From NCBI RefSeq assembly GCF_900111145.1, contig NZ_FOIR01000001.1, forward strand, positions 565,501-629,500: a DNA stretch of 64,000 bases, given 5' to 3'. Positions within the stretch are counted from its first letter, which is position 1. The number at the start of each line of letters is the position of its first letter. Positions 25,062 to 35,119 of this stretch are shown here, piece after piece. Both the position numbers and the translations under genes were made by a program. This DNA comes from Roseivirga pacifica. GTDB taxonomy: Bacteria > Bacteroidota > Bacteroidia > Cytophagales > Cyclobacteriaceae. The notes under the pieces were generated by a model. That model was not told the origin of the DNA. It ran no database searches and was given only the letters and a program-made list of their open reading frames with translations.

Positions 25062-28000
25062 ATGAAAAAGACAATTTGCACACTAGCACTCTTTCTTATA
25101 AGCCTACTTTCATTAAATGCCCAAAATATAAGCTTCGAACAAGCTTGGAGGTCTGTTTATCGCTTGGAAAATGATGGTTTAACTAAGTCTGCCTGGGTAA
25201 AAGTAGATTCAATTTATGCGGTGGCAAAAAGGGGGAATTACCAAAAAGAACTTTTCAGAGCCAGTATCTATCAGAATAAATATCAGTTGTTGCTTGAAGA
25301 AAATGCACAACAAAAAGTGCTTGAGCGACTTGATAGCCTTATTGCAACATCAGATGAGCCTTACAAAAGGCTGTATCATTATTTGAAAGCAAAATCCTTA
25401 AAGGATTATTTAGAGAGAAACACCTATAAAATCAATAGTAACGACTTAGAAGAAACAGACACTACCGATTTTAACTTTTGGGGTGAACAGCAGTTTCTAA
25501 ATCAAATTCATCATGAGTTTCAGAAGGCCTTAGCCGGTAGCTCTGATATTAAGCTAGATAATAAACTGTTAGCTGATCTTTTCGAATATCCCAGCTGGGA
25601 TGCGTATGACTTTCTTAGCCTAAAAGACTGGATTACTGCAGAAGCAATTGACTTCTACCTGAATAGTAATGGAAGAAGTTATACAGACTTTTATGAGTCA
25701 TCTTTCCGCAAATTTCTTGACTGGAAGGAGTTTTCACAAATTGATTTTACCCCGTCCGATAGCTTTAATAAAGCAAACGGCTTCTATCTTCTTCAAATGC
25801 GGTCACTGGACAGCCGAAATTCTGGTAATAAAAACTTAGCCACCTACTGGGAGCTAATGCGCTTGCAAATTTTGGAGGACATTTCTTATGGTGAAGAAGT
25901 AGAAAAATTTATTGAATCGTACCGTAATCTACTTCAGGATGACACCCTCGAAAAAGACCTCATTAAGATAAAGCTTGCTCAGCTGCTTGTTGCTGTGAAC
26001 GAAGAGAAAAGCAGCATGTACGATTTTGAAAACAAACATTCGATTAACGATAATGTACTTGAAGAGGCTCATCTGCTAGCTACTGAAGTACTTGAAACCA
26101 GTCCTGAAAGCTTCGAGGCGACTCAAGCAAAAAAACTGATTCAAAAAATTGAACGGACTGAGCTGGAACTCAAACAACAGGCTTTTGTACCGAAGAACAC
26201 CTACTCCCGCTTTCTATTAACTTTTAGGAACTTAAGAAGAATAAACCTTAAACTGTACAAAGTAGATAAGGGACAACTTGATTTTTTAAGTAGATCATAT
26301 AATCAATCAAACATTGATAGCCTATTAAACAAAATTGATGTTTTTAGTGCGAAAGCCTATGGCCTTCCAGAAACTCATGACTATCAACTGCACTCCACTG
26401 AAATATTAGTCGACCCACTCCCCCCAGGCCAATACGCTTTGGCAGTTTTCAACAATGAGGAAAATAAACTTAGCGCTATTTCTAATTTTCAAGTCACCAA
26501 TCTTTCCTTGCTCGACATTGGCTCAGAAACTCAGAACCAATTTCTTATTGCCGATAGGCTTTCTGGAGAAGGGCTAGCCAACGCTGAAGTTACTTTCAGC
26601 CTTAGAAAAGGTGAAGAAACAGCATTCAAAACCGATAATAACGGGCGTATTATGGTGAATGGAGGTTCGAATAATTACAACAATACTGCACGGGTAGTTT
26701 ATGCGGGCGACACGGCCTATTTCGGTAATATCAACCTCTATTACAATCGATATTTCGATGAGGATGAAGAGGAGTTGTATGATGTAATGTCTCAGATCTT
26801 TACCGATAGGTCGATTTATCGGCCTGGTCAAACGGTTTACTTTAAGGGATTACTTACCAAAAGAAAAGGGGCTGAAAGAGGAATAGTTGCCAACGAGCAA
26901 GTGTTGGTGAGCATCTACGATGCAAATGATGAAACCATATACGAAGAGTATCATATCACAAATGAATTCGGTTCGTATTCCGATTCATTGAAAATTCCTA
27001 CGAATACGCTAACAGGAGAATTCACCATAGAGGTAGAAGAAGGTGATAGACCGAGCGATTTTTTTGAGTACCGTACGGATAATTTTAATGATGGTTGGGA
27101 GACTTTTAGCGTGGAAAACTACAAGCGACCTAAGTTTGAAGTCACTGCAAATGCAATAGACTCAGCATACGTTTTGGGCGACAGCGTGTCTTTTAGTGGC
27201 AAAGCCACAGCCTTTGCAGGCAATAGTATTAGCGGTGCAAAAGTAAAATATGCAGTTCACCAAAAAGGCTATAGAACAGCGCCCGACCCAGCCGCTTATT
27301 ATTGGGAGAACAATTGGCATAACGATGAAAAACTCATTCTAGATGGTGAGCTTACGGTTGATCCTGATGGAACCTTTACCATAACCTTTCCTACTAGTTT
27401 ACAGGACGGTGTAAATAAGACCAAATGGCCCGAATATGAATATGAAGCAAGCTTCACTGTTACTGACCTTAATGGGGAATCACATGAATTAACCAAAACA
27501 ATAATGGTTGGCTTTCATAGTGCAAACACTACCCTAATGCTAAAGCAACCAGTGGTTAAAAGTGATGGGAGTCTAACCGTAAATATTATCAGCAACAGCC
27601 TGAATGGAGAACCGACAACTACTGAAGGAAAGCTTGAAATCTTTAGGCTAGACTTTAATCAGGCGTTCCTTTTCGAGCGTGCTTGGGACGCTCCAGACAT
27701 GCCACTTATGTCGCAAGAAAGCTTTGAGGAATATTTTCCAAATGAACCATTTGATGAGCCTCTTTTAATCCCCGATACCACATTAATTTTTATTAAAGCT
27801 GTAAGTCTAAGCGAAGCCAAAGTTACTGTTGAAGAAATAAACGACTGGAAATCGGCTAAATACTATGCTCGATATACTCCGTCCTCCAAAAGTGAAAAAC
27901 AGGTAACCACAACTTTCGACCTACTGGAAAATTTAGAGGAACGACTAACACCTAGTTTTATCAACATCACTGCCGACAAAACGGCTTATAAAGTAGGAGA

Positions 28001-31000
28001 AAATGCCAATCTTACTGTTGCATCAGATGCAGAAGAAGTAACGGTATACGTATTGCCTACACGCAGAAAGGGTCCTAAAAAGGAATATGTGTTTCATTTA
28101 AAAAATAGGAAAAGGACCATCCGAATTCCTATTGAGGAATACGACTTGGGAGGTTTCAAATTTCACTACATGGCTGTCGGCACAAATCACGCAGAAACCG
28201 GGTCACTTTCTATTAATGTTCCTGAGCCTACAACAGAACTGAATATAGAAACCTCTTCTTTTAGAAGTTTACTGGAAGCAGGTGAGCAGGAAACATGGAG
28301 CTTTAATATCACTGGAGCCAAAAAGGAAAATGTTGAAGCTGAAGTGCTCGCGTCAATGTACGATGCATCGCTCGACCAATTTGTTCCGCATAACTGGCGC
28401 GCTACTCCAATGGCCATCAGTGGTTATAACGTTTATAGCAGGTTTAGTGTAAGTAGTAGCTTCCGCCAGACAAATGGTCAATCACTCCTATACAACTATT
28501 ATCCCGACATTACATTTAAAAGGACGCCAGCGTTCGAAGCATTCGGCTATAGTTTTACTGATCCAAAAAGTGCACAGTCTAACTACCTAACTACCTATAT
28601 AACCAGCCGCAAAAGTCACCTCATTTCTAGGGTTGATGCGAGTATTCCCAAAGGCAAAATTCAGGGAGTAGTAAGAGATGAGTTTGGTGCCGAACTACCA
28701 GGAGCAGCAGTTATTGAAGACACTAACAACGTTGTTCCAACAAATAGAAAAGGTGAATTCTCAATCAATGCAGAAGAAGGCGATGTGCTGATCTTTAGAT
28801 TTTTAGGCTACAAAAGTGTTCAGGTCAAAATAGCCAAGGATAATTACCTGGATATTATGCTTTCACCCGATACACAAAAATTAAGCGAGGTTGTAGTAGT
28901 TGGTTATGGTAAGCAAGAAAAGAAGTCTCTAACCAGCTCAGTTCTCTTAATGGAAGTTGCCGATGAAGAATCTCTTGATATTGTCTTTGAAGAAGAACCT
29001 GAAACACTCCAAGTTCAAGTAGCCGGAGTTAACTGGTCACCCAGTAACTCATCTAATTTAACCATTAGAGGTGCTAGCTCATTGAGTGCAGCAAACCAAC
29101 CATTGTTTGTTGTCGATGGGGTTGTTGTGGATGCAAGTCAATTGAGTCCTGATGAAATTGCCGATATGTCTATGTTAAAAGGCTCTGCGGCAACATCCAT
29201 TTACGGGGCACGCGCAGCCAACGGAGTTGTAATAATTACCAGCAAAAAAGCGGCTACAAAACAAAAAGAGCTATTAGATGCGGTTCCGGCAAGAACCAAT
29301 TTTAGAGAAACCGCCTTTTTTTATCCTCACCTAAAAACAGATGCTAAGGGCAATGTTAACTTCAGTTTTGAAACGCCAGAGTCACTCACTGAATGGAAGC
29401 TTCAGCTTTTGGCACATACCAAAAAGTATGAGACAAAAAAGCTTGTAAGTACAATCCAAACCCGCAAAAAATTGATGGTTGTACCAAACCTTCCACGATT
29501 TATTCGAGTTGGAGATTCGCTGCTTGTAAGTGCTAAAGTGGTGAATATGCAAGACAGTGCCATTCGAGCCACGGCCCAGTTTACAGCTACAGATCCGTTT
29601 ACCAACCAGCCAATTGAGCTTTTATCTCAGCAAGACCAACCAGTAAAACAAACCGATATAGCGGCAAACAGTAGTGTAGAAGTACAATGGAAAATTGCAG
29701 TGCCAGAAGGCTTAAATGGAATTCAGTACAGAGTTGTAGCCGCAACGGACAATTTTAGCGATGGCGAGGAAAACTATTTACCTGTTTTACCCCAAAAGAT
29801 TTTAGTCACAGAAAGTATACCTATTTGGGCCGCTGCGGCTGATAGTAGTTTTACCTTCGAACTACCAGCTTTGCTAAATAAACCGGCTAACGTCACAGAT
29901 GTTTCTTTGAAATTCGAGCTGACAAAAAATCCGGTTTGGAATGTAATTCAGTCATTACCTTATCTGATTGAATTCCCTTTTGAATGCAGCGAACAAACAT
30001 TTGCCAGAATCTTTGCAAATGCTCTAGGTAACAAAATTTTAAAGGAACACCCGCAGCTAGAAAGTCTCGTTGGCGATTGGTCAAAACTTGAAACACAAGA
30101 AACACCCATTACCAGAAATGCCACACTAAAACAATTGGCACTTGAGGAAACACCTTGGCTAAAAGCGGGTCAATCGGCTGCAGAAAGAAAGGCTTCAATT
30201 GCCAGATTAATCAATTACGACTCTCTCAATGTAAACCTGAACGAGGCGGTCGCTTCTCTAAAGGAAATGCAAATGTCGAACGGTGCTTTTCCTTGGTTCA
30301 AAGGTGGCCGTTTTCCTAACCGAACAATTACAACCCACATTGTTTCCGGTCTTGGCCAAATGAGGTCACTCGGTTTTTCTTTGGATTCACTGGGTTTAGA
30401 AGAACTCGCATATAACGGGTTGAGCTACTTGGATGAAGCCTTTATTTCTGGTTACAATCGTAATTCACGAGACTCCACAAGCACCTATCTTAACCCAGCC
30501 ATAATTTATTATCTATATGCCAGAAGCTACTTTATGGAGGTTGTGCCAACGGCTGAATTGCAAATAGCATTAGACTATTACCTTGGTTTACTAGAGCGAA
30601 AATGGAATGACCAAAGCTTGCAATTAAAGGCCATGAGCGCTCTTGTTTTCAAAAGATTTGACAAAAATACCCTAGCTAAAAAACTTATAAGGTCACTAGA
30701 CGAAAATGCCACATTTTCCGAGGAGCGTGGCATGTATTGGCTCGAAAACGAATTCAACGGAGGCTGGTTTAGTGCGCAAATAGAAACTCATGCTATTATT
30801 ATGGAAGCCTTTGAAGAAATCTCTCCAGAACTTAATCGATCAAAGCTTTTGAACCAATGGCTGTTACAACACAAGAGGGTGAATGCCTGGCCAACCACCA
30901 AAGCAACTACTTTGGCTATTTATGCTGTGCTTCAAAACTCAAATTCTTCTGAACCAGCGCAGTTGAGGTCCATAAAAGTAGGAAGTGAGAATATTGACAC

Positions 31001-31583
31001 AAGCAGCTCAACTAGCGATTTGTTTATTGAAAAAACATGGGCATCAGAGGAAATTTCAGCTGAGCTAGGGGGCGTTGAAATTAGCAAAATGAATGATACA
31101 CCAGTTTGGGGTGCATTGCATTACCAGTTTTTACAGAATTCAGACGAGATAGTTCGCCAAGGCGGTGCACTGCAAGTGGACAAACGCCTTTACGTAATCG
31201 AGCAAAATGGTGATCAAAAAGAAGTCACCCCGTCCACAAACCTAAAGGTTGGCGATAAAGTTAGAGTTCAGCTGCTAATTTCTATAGATAGAGACATGGA
31301 CTTTATCCATTTGAAAGATGGGCGTTCGGCCAGCTTTGAGCCACTAGATGTGCTTTCTGGCCATCAGCGATTTGGCAATGTTTGGGCCTACCAAAGCACC
31401 AAAGATGCTAGCACGCACTTCTTTTTCGATGAACTAAGTAAAGGACAGCATCAATTGAGCTACGATGTAGTCATAAATAATGCTGGTACATTTTCAGGAG
31501 CTCCAGCTACTATTGAGAGCATGTACGCTCCAGAATTTAATGCGAGAAGTAAAGGAGGCATCTTGAAAGTAATCAAACAATAA
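25062..31583 (+). CDS. alpha-2-macroglobulin with inserted SusC-type plug domain
   Basis: A 2173-residue exported protein. Order: signal peptide (1-21); helical, TPR-like region (about 22-380); macroglobulin domains with the MG2 signature DRSIYRPGQTVYFKG near 584; further MG domains to about 1190; a carboxypeptidase-regulatory-like domain (about 1197-1270, starting KGKIQGVVRDEFG); a SusC/TonB plug (about 1272-1395, with VVVVGYGKQ, LTIRGASSLS, PLFVVDGVV and GARAANGVVIITSKK); the A2M bait-proximal domain from about 1413; and the thioester domain with C-S-E-Q (Cys1642-Gln1645). Macroglobulins trap proteases through that thioester. No beta-barrel follows the plug. The ATG at 25062 directly precedes the signal. 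Monocistronic. Confidence 0.93.
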   Translation: MKKTICTLALFLISLLSLNAQNISFEQAWRSVYRLENDGLTKSAWVKVDSIYAVAKRGNYQKELFRASIYQNKYQLLLEENAQQKVLERLDSLIATSDEPYKRLYHYLKAKSLKDYLERNTYKINSNDLEETDTTDFNFWGEQQFLNQIHHEFQKALAGSSDIKLDNKLLADLFEYPSWDAYDFLSLKDWITAEAIDFYLNSNGRSYTDFYESSFRKFLDWKEFSQIDFTPSDSFNKANGFYLLQMRSLDSRNSGNKNLATYWELMRLQILEDISYGEEVEKFIESYRNLLQDDTLEKDLIKIKLAQLLVAVNEEKSSMYDFENKHSINDNVLEEAHLLATEVLETSPESFEATQAKKLIQKIERTELELKQQAFVPKNTYSRFLLTFRNLRRINLKLYKVDKGQLDFLSRSYNQSNIDSLLNKIDVFSAKAYGLPETHDYQLHSTEILVDPLPPGQYALAVFNNEENKLSAISNFQVTNLSLLDIGSETQNQFLIADRLSGEGLANAEVTFSLRKGEETAFKTDNNGRIMVNGGSNNYNNTARVVYAGDTAYFGNINLYYNRYFDEDEEELYDVMSQIFTDRSIYRPGQTVYFKGLLTKRKGAERGIVANEQVLVSIYDANDETIYEEYHITNEFGSYSDSLKIPTNTLTGEFTIEVEEGDRPSDFFEYRTDNFNDGWETFSVENYKRPKFEVTANAIDSAYVLGDSVSFSGKATAFAGNSISGAKVKYAVHQKGYRTAPDPAAYYWENNWHNDEKLILDGELTVDPDGTFTITFPTSLQDGVNKTKWPEYEYEASFTVTDLNGESHELTKTIMVGFHSANTTLMLKQPVVKSDGSLTVNIISNSLNGEPTTTEGKLEIFRLDFNQAFLFERAWDAPDMPLMSQESFEEYFPNEPFDEPLLIPDTTLIFIKAVSLSEAKVTVEEINDWKSAKYYARYTPSSKSEKQVTTTFDLLENLEERLTPSFINITADKTAYKVGENANLTVASDAEEVTVYVLPTRRKGPKKEYVFHLKNRKRTIRIPIEEYDLGGFKFHYMAVGTNHAETGSLSINVPEPTTELNIETSSFRSLLEAGEQETWSFNITGAKKENVEAEVLASMYDASLDQFVPHNWRATPMAISGYNVYSRFSVSSSFRQTNGQSLLYNYYPDITFKRTPAFEAFGYSFTDPKSAQSNYLTTYITSRKSHLISRVDASIPKGKIQGVVRDEFGAELPGAAVIEDTNNVVPTNRKGEFSINAEEGDVLIFRFLGYKSVQVKIAKDNYLDIMLSPDTQKLSEVVVVGYGKQEKKSLTSSVLLMEVADEESLDIVFEEEPETLQVQVAGVNWSPSNSSNLTIRGASSLSAANQPLFVVDGVVVDASQLSPDEIADMSMLKGSAATSIYGARAANGVVIITSKKAATKQKELLDAVPARTNFRETAFFYPHLKTDAKGNVNFSFETPESLTEWKLQLLAHTKKYETKKLVSTIQTRKKLMVVPNLPRFIRVGDSLLVSAKVVNMQDSAIRATAQFTATDPFTNQPIELLSQQDQPVKQTDIAANSSVEVQWKIAVPEGLNGIQYRVVAATDNFSDGEENYLPVLPQKILVTESIPIWAAAADSSFTFELPALLNKPANVTDVSLKFELTKNPVWNVIQSLPYLIEFPFECSEQTFARIFANALGNKILKEHPQLESLVGDWSKLETQETPITRNATLKQLALEETPWLKAGQSAAERKASIARLINYDSLNVNLNEAVASLKEMQMSNGAFPWFKGGRFPNRTITTHIVSGLGQMRSLGFSLDSLGLEELAYNGLSYLDEAFISGYNRNSRDSTSTYLNPAIIYYLYARSYFMEVVPTAELQIALDYYLGLLERKWNDQSLQLKAMSALVFKRFDKNTLAKKLIRSLDENATFSEERGMYWLENEFNGGWFSAQIETHAIIMEAFEEISPELNRSKLLNQWLLQHKRVNAWPTTKATTLAIYAVLQNSNSSEPAQLRSIKVGSENIDTSSSTSDLFIEKTWASEEISAELGGVEISKMNDTPVWGALHYQFLQNSDEIVRQGGALQVDKRLYVIEQNGDQKEVTPSTNLKVGDKVRVQLLISIDRDMDFIHLKDGRSASFEPLDVLSGHQRFGNVWAYQSTKDASTHFFFDELSKGQHQLSYDVVINNAGTFSGAPATIESMYAPEFNARSKGGILKVIKQ

Positions 31584-31595
31584 ACCGTTAAGGAC

Positions 31596-32702
31596 TTAAT
31601 AATCGAACGCTTGAACTTTCCCTTCCTCCACTTTAAAAAACCTCGATTCCTGATCGATGCCTTTTACAAAGTTGATGGAACGTTCTGGGCGGGCATCGGT
31701 AATAAATATTTGACCAAATGATTCGGAGGCTACCATTTCGATGAGCTTTGCAATGCGGAAGTCATCCAGTTTGTCAAAAATATCATCAAGCAACAGCAGC
31801 GGCTTCATTCCGGTACGCGCTTTCAAAAAGTCGAAATTGGCGAGTTTGAGTGCTATTAAGTAAGACTTTTGCTGGCCTTGCGATCCGAACTTCTTTATTG
31901 CCCTACCATTCATTTCAAAGTCAAAATCGTCTTTATGCACGCCAACATTGGTGCGTTTCAGTACGCGGTCCTTTTGCAAACTTGCCTCGAACTGTTCCTT
32001 AACCGACTGATGAAAATGAGACTGGTAAACCATGGAAACCTGTTCCTTTTCTTCACTCAAAACCTGATAGTGCCTTTCCAAATAAGGGGTGAAAAACTGC
32101 ACAAAATCCTTCCTTACCTTATAAATAGCTTCTCCCAATTCTATCAACTTCAGGGTAAATGGTTCAAGTAGGTCTTTATCGAAACGGTCGTTTTCGGCAA
32201 AGCGCTTAAGCAAGCTGTTGCGCTGCTTTAGCGCATGGTTGTAGGCTATCAAGTTATTCAGGTACACAGCATCGACCTGAGAAATAATGGCATCAAAAAA
32301 CTTTCTGCGTTCCTCGCTAGCACCACGTATTACATCCGTATCGTTTGGTGCAATTAGCACAGCCGGAAACTTTCCAATATGTTCACTAGCTTTTTTATAA
32401 GGCTTATCGTCTAGTTTAATTTGCTTTTTCTTGCCCGTTTGTAAAGCACACAAAACCTTGCGCTGCTTTTCATTTAGGTTGAACCTACCGAGAATTGAGA
32501 AATATGACTCGCCATGTAAAATACATTGGGCGTCTTGCGATTGCTCTGCACTTTTGGTGAATGCGAGGTAAAAAATGGCATCGAGCAAATTAGTTTTGCC
32601 ACTGCCATTTGGCCCCAAAAAGCAGTTGATTTGCGGAGAAAAAGCCAGTTCAGCTTCTGAATAGTTTTTGAAATTGCTAAGTCTGATGGATTCCAGGTGC
32701 AT
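31596..32702 (-). CDS. recF: DNA replication and repair protein RecF
   Basis: An SMC-like ATPase that loads RecA at single-strand gaps with RecO and RecR. The 368-residue protein (ATG at 32702, chosen over a TTG at 32711) begins with LESIRLSNFKNY and the Walker A GPNGSGKTN (residues 30-38). The signature-like region FGSQGQQKSYLIALKLA comes near 280, then Walker B LLLLDDIFDKLD, and IFITDA at the end. It converges on the macroglobulin gene with a 12 bp gap and is divergent from pdhA. No dnaA, dnaN or gyrB is next to it. Confidence 0.96.
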   Translation of the reverse strand: MHLESIRLSNFKNYSEAELAFSPQINCFLGPNGSGKTNLLDAIFYLAFTKSAEQSQDAQCILHGESYFSILGRFNLNEKQRKVLCALQTGKKKQIKLDDKPYKKASEHIGKFPAVLIAPNDTDVIRGASEERRKFFDAIISQVDAVYLNNLIAYNHALKQRNSLLKRFAENDRFDKDLLEPFTLKLIELGEAIYKVRKDFVQFFTPYLERHYQVLSEEKEQVSMVYQSHFHQSVKEQFEASLQKDRVLKRTNVGVHKDDFDFEMNGRAIKKFGSQGQQKSYLIALKLANFDFLKARTGMKPLLLLDDIFDKLDDFRIAKLIEMVASESFGQIFITDARPERSINFVKGIDQESRFFKVEEGKVQAFDY

Positions 32703-32793
32703 TAATTTCAAAGTTGAACGTTTTTGTCTTATTTTCGCACTCCTATTTAAATAATTGAATTAGTCGGGGTTAAACCCTTTCAAATAATCGCTC

Positions 32794-33825
32794 ATGGCAG
32801 CAACGAAAAAAACTACTAAAGCAAAAGCGGAAAAGAAGGAAAAGTTCTCAAAAGAGACTTACATGTTTTGGTTTGAAAACATGCTTCTACAAAGAAGGTT
32901 TGAGGAGAAGGCGGGTCAGCTTTATGGCCAGCAGAAGATTAGAGGTTTTTGTCACTTGTACATTGGCCAAGAGGCTTGTTCTAGTGGATCTGTAACCGCT
33001 TTAGAAAAAGGTGATAAGTGGATTACTGCTTACCGCGACCACGGCCAGCCATTGGCATTGGGTACCGACCCTAAGGCTATTATGGCCGAGCTAATGGCTA
33101 AAGAAACCGGTATTTCTAAAGGTAAAGGTGGTTCTATGCACATGTTCGATAAAGAGAATGGTTTCTTTGGCGGACACGGAATTGTAGGTGGTCAGGTGCC
33201 ATTGGGTGCTGGTATTGCCTTTGCAGAAAAGTACAATAAAACTGGTAAGCTTTGTATTTGTATGATGGGTGACGGTGCTGTGCGCCAAGGTGCTTTCCAC
33301 GAAGCGCTAAACATGGCCATGACATGGAAGTTGCCTGTAATCTTTGTGATTGAAAACAACGGTTACGCTATGGGTACTTCAGTAGAGCGTACGTCTAACG
33401 TTAGAGAGCTTTACACTTTGGGCGAATCTTACGACATGCCGTCTGCTCCTGTAGATGCCATGAACCCTGAGAACGTTCACGTAGCGGTAGAAGAAGCTGC
33501 AGATCGCGCCAGAAGAGGTGACGGACCAACTTTGTTGGAGTTCAGAACTTACCGTTACAAAGGCCACTCAATGTCGGACCCTGCTAAATACAGAAGCAAA
33601 GAGGAACTTCAGGAGTACAAAGACAGAGACCCAATTGAATATGTAAGAGCTAAAATTCTTGACAACAAGTGGGCTACTGAAGACGAATTGAAGGGCATTG
33701 ACAAAAAAATTAAGGATGACGTACTAGAGTGCGTTAAATTCGCTGAAGAGTCTTCATACCCAGATCCTAGCGAAGCTTTCAAAGATGTTTACGTTCAGGA
33801 AGACTATCCTTATATAACTGAATAA
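32794..33825 (+). CDS. pdhA: pyruvate dehydrogenase E1 component, alpha subunit
   Basis: The thiamine-diphosphate-dependent alpha chain of the pyruvate dehydrogenase complex, which decarboxylates pyruvate. It has 343 residues with a Lys/Ala-rich start (about 1-20) before the catalytic domain. The TPP motif runs from GDG (159-161) through GAFHEALNMAMTWKLPVIFVIENN (Asn188-Asn189). YRYKGHSMSDPAKYR, the phosphorylation-loop region, follows near 255-270. The beta subunit gene is not in this window, as is common in Bacteroidota. The start agrees with family length. Confidence 0.95.
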   Translation: MAATKKTTKAKAEKKEKFSKETYMFWFENMLLQRRFEEKAGQLYGQQKIRGFCHLYIGQEACSSGSVTALEKGDKWITAYRDHGQPLALGTDPKAIMAELMAKETGISKGKGGSMHMFDKENGFFGGHGIVGGQVPLGAGIAFAEKYNKTGKLCICMMGDGAVRQGAFHEALNMAMTWKLPVIFVIENNGYAMGTSVERTSNVRELYTLGESYDMPSAPVDAMNPENVHVAVEEAADRARRGDGPTLLEFRTYRYKGHSMSDPAKYRSKEELQEYKDRDPIEYVRAKILDNKWATEDELKGIDKKIKDDVLECVKFAEESSYPDPSEAFKDVYVQEDYPYITE

Positions 33826-33855
33826 GCTTAAGGCTTTATTTTTCAACATTTTATT

Positions 33856-33863
33856 TATATTTG
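33856..33863 (+). promoter_or_regulatory. TATATTTG -7 element before the TPR gene
   Basis: A perfect match to TAnnTTTG. Transcription would begin near 33870, giving a short leader before the ATG at 33882. An in-frame TTG at 33861 lies inside this element and is thereby excluded as the start. No strong -33 TTTG is seen. Confidence 0.6.
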
Positions 33864-33881
33864 CGACCTAATTTTCAAGAG

Positions 33882-34565
33882 ATGGCGGAGAATACTTCTT
33901 CAGAAGAGCAAAAACCAAAAGGCGGCAGCGCAATTGACAAGTTCAAAAACGAGGTTGGCCCAATTGGTTTTATCGGAGCGATAGTAGGTTTAGTAGTACT
34001 TGTGGGAGCAAGTGTTATTTTCTTTTTAAACTTCAGAAATGACCAGCGTAACGAAGACGCTCAAAACGAGATCTTCCAAGCACAATACTATTACGAGAAA
34101 GACAGCTTAGAATTTGCATTGGATGGTGATGGAAGAAACCTTGGTTTCCTTCAAATCATAGACATTTATGGCGGTACCGAAGTAGCCAATTTGGCGCACT
34201 ATTATGCTGGTGCTAGCTACCTAAAAATGCGTAACTATCAAGAGGCTGTTAACTACCTAGAGGATTTCTCTACATCAGAAGTAATTGTACAAGCAAGAGC
34301 GCAAAAGCTTTTGGGCGATGCTTACATGGAGCTTGGTAACTACAGCACTGCTGGCGATACTTACACAAAAGCTGCGAATACTGTAGACGATCAGTACTTC
34401 TCTCCAGGTTATCTTTTGAGTGCCTCTTTGGCTTACGAAAAAGCTTCTGACTTCGATAACGCTATCGAAGCATGCGAAACTGTAATTGAAAAGTACAAGC
34501 AGGCAGCAGAAATTAAGACCGCTCGAAAACACAAGGCTCGATTAGAAGCCCTTGCCGGTCGTTAA
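33882..34565 (+). CDS. membrane-anchored TPR protein (YfgM-like)
   Basis: A 227-residue protein: about 27 charged cytoplasmic residues, one membrane helix (about 30-50: GFIGAIVGLVVLVGASVIFFL), then a periplasmic TPR domain of roughly 160 residues with repeats around YYAGASYLKMRNYQEAVNYLEDF, LLGDAYMELGNYSTAGDTYTKAA and LAYEKASDFDNAIEACETVIEKYK. This is the architecture of YfgM/TPR_21 proteins, which associate with SecYEG and periplasmic chaperones. The gene lies directly before ribH, an arrangement I recall from other Bacteroidota. A terminator separates the two here. Confidence 0.87.
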   Translation: MAENTSSEEQKPKGGSAIDKFKNEVGPIGFIGAIVGLVVLVGASVIFFLNFRNDQRNEDAQNEIFQAQYYYEKDSLEFALDGDGRNLGFLQIIDIYGGTEVANLAHYYAGASYLKMRNYQEAVNYLEDFSTSEVIVQARAQKLLGDAYMELGNYSTAGDTYTKAANTVDDQYFSPGYLLSASLAYEKASDFDNAIEACETVIEKYKQAAEIKTARKHKARLEALAGR

Positions 34566-34594
34566 TGATTAGTAACAGAAAACATTAACTATAT

Positions 34595-34623
34595 AAGGTA
34601 AGGCGGAAGTCTTACCTTTTTTT
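34595..34623 (+). terminator. intrinsic terminator between the TPR gene and ribH
   Basis: Perfect stem AAGGTAAG/CTTACCTT around an 8-base loop, running into a run of T. It lies 30 bp after the TPR stop and 11 bp before the ribH ATG. Confidence 0.82.
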
Positions 34624-34633
34624 ATTTAAAATC

Positions 34634-35110
34634 ATGGCATCAAGCATTAAAAACCTAAGCGAATACAGCAGCACAAACGTGCTAAACGTTGCCGAAAAGA
34701 AGTTCGGTATTGTAGTGTCTGAATGGAATGAAGAGGTAACCGAAGCACTTTACAACGGTGCTTACGAAACCCTATTGGCCCATGGAGCTAAAAAGGAAAA
34801 CATTGTTAGAAAGACCGTTCCGGGTAGCTTTGAGCTTTCTTTGGGTGGCCAGTGGATGGCTCAGCAAGAAGATATTGATGCAGTAATTTGCATTGGTTGT
34901 GTGGTTCAGGGTGAAACCAAACACTTCGACTTTATTTGCGATGCTGTAGCCCAAGGCATCACCAATGTGTCGCTTAAGTACAACAAGCCAGTAATTTTTG
35001 GTGTGCTCACACCAAACACGCAAAAACAAGCCCTTGACAGAGCAGGAGGAAAACATGGCAACAAAGGCGATGAAGCTGCTATTACTGCTATTAAAATGTT
35101 GGGTTTCTAA
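34634..35110 (+). CDS. ribH: 6,7-dimethyl-8-ribityllumazine synthase
   Basis: Condenses 5-amino-6-ribitylaminouracil with dihydroxybutanone phosphate in riboflavin synthesis; the enzyme assembles as pentamers or icosahedra. The 158-residue length is standard. Family motifs: FGIVVSEWNEEVTEALYNGA near 24-43, VPGSFELS near 67, CIGCVVQGETKHFDFICDAVAQGI with the catalytic His, and PVIFGVLTPNTQKQALDRAGGKHGNKG. It is 9 bp upstream of aspartate kinase, so the two may be co-transcribed although their pathways are unrelated. The other riboflavin genes are not in this window. Confidence 0.97.
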   Translation: MASSIKNLSEYSSTNVLNVAEKKFGIVVSEWNEEVTEALYNGAYETLLAHGAKKENIVRKTVPGSFELSLGGQWMAQQEDIDAVICIGCVVQGETKHFDFICDAVAQGITNVSLKYNKPVIFGVLTPNTQKQALDRAGGKHGNKGDEAAITAIKMLGF

Positions 35111-35119
35111 TTTAAAACC

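Noticed and set aside
31596-33825. recF as evidence for an adjacent replication origin
   Set aside because: dnaA, dnaN and gyrB are absent and the recF-pdhA gap is short with no DnaA boxes; recF is often away from the origin in Bacteroidota.
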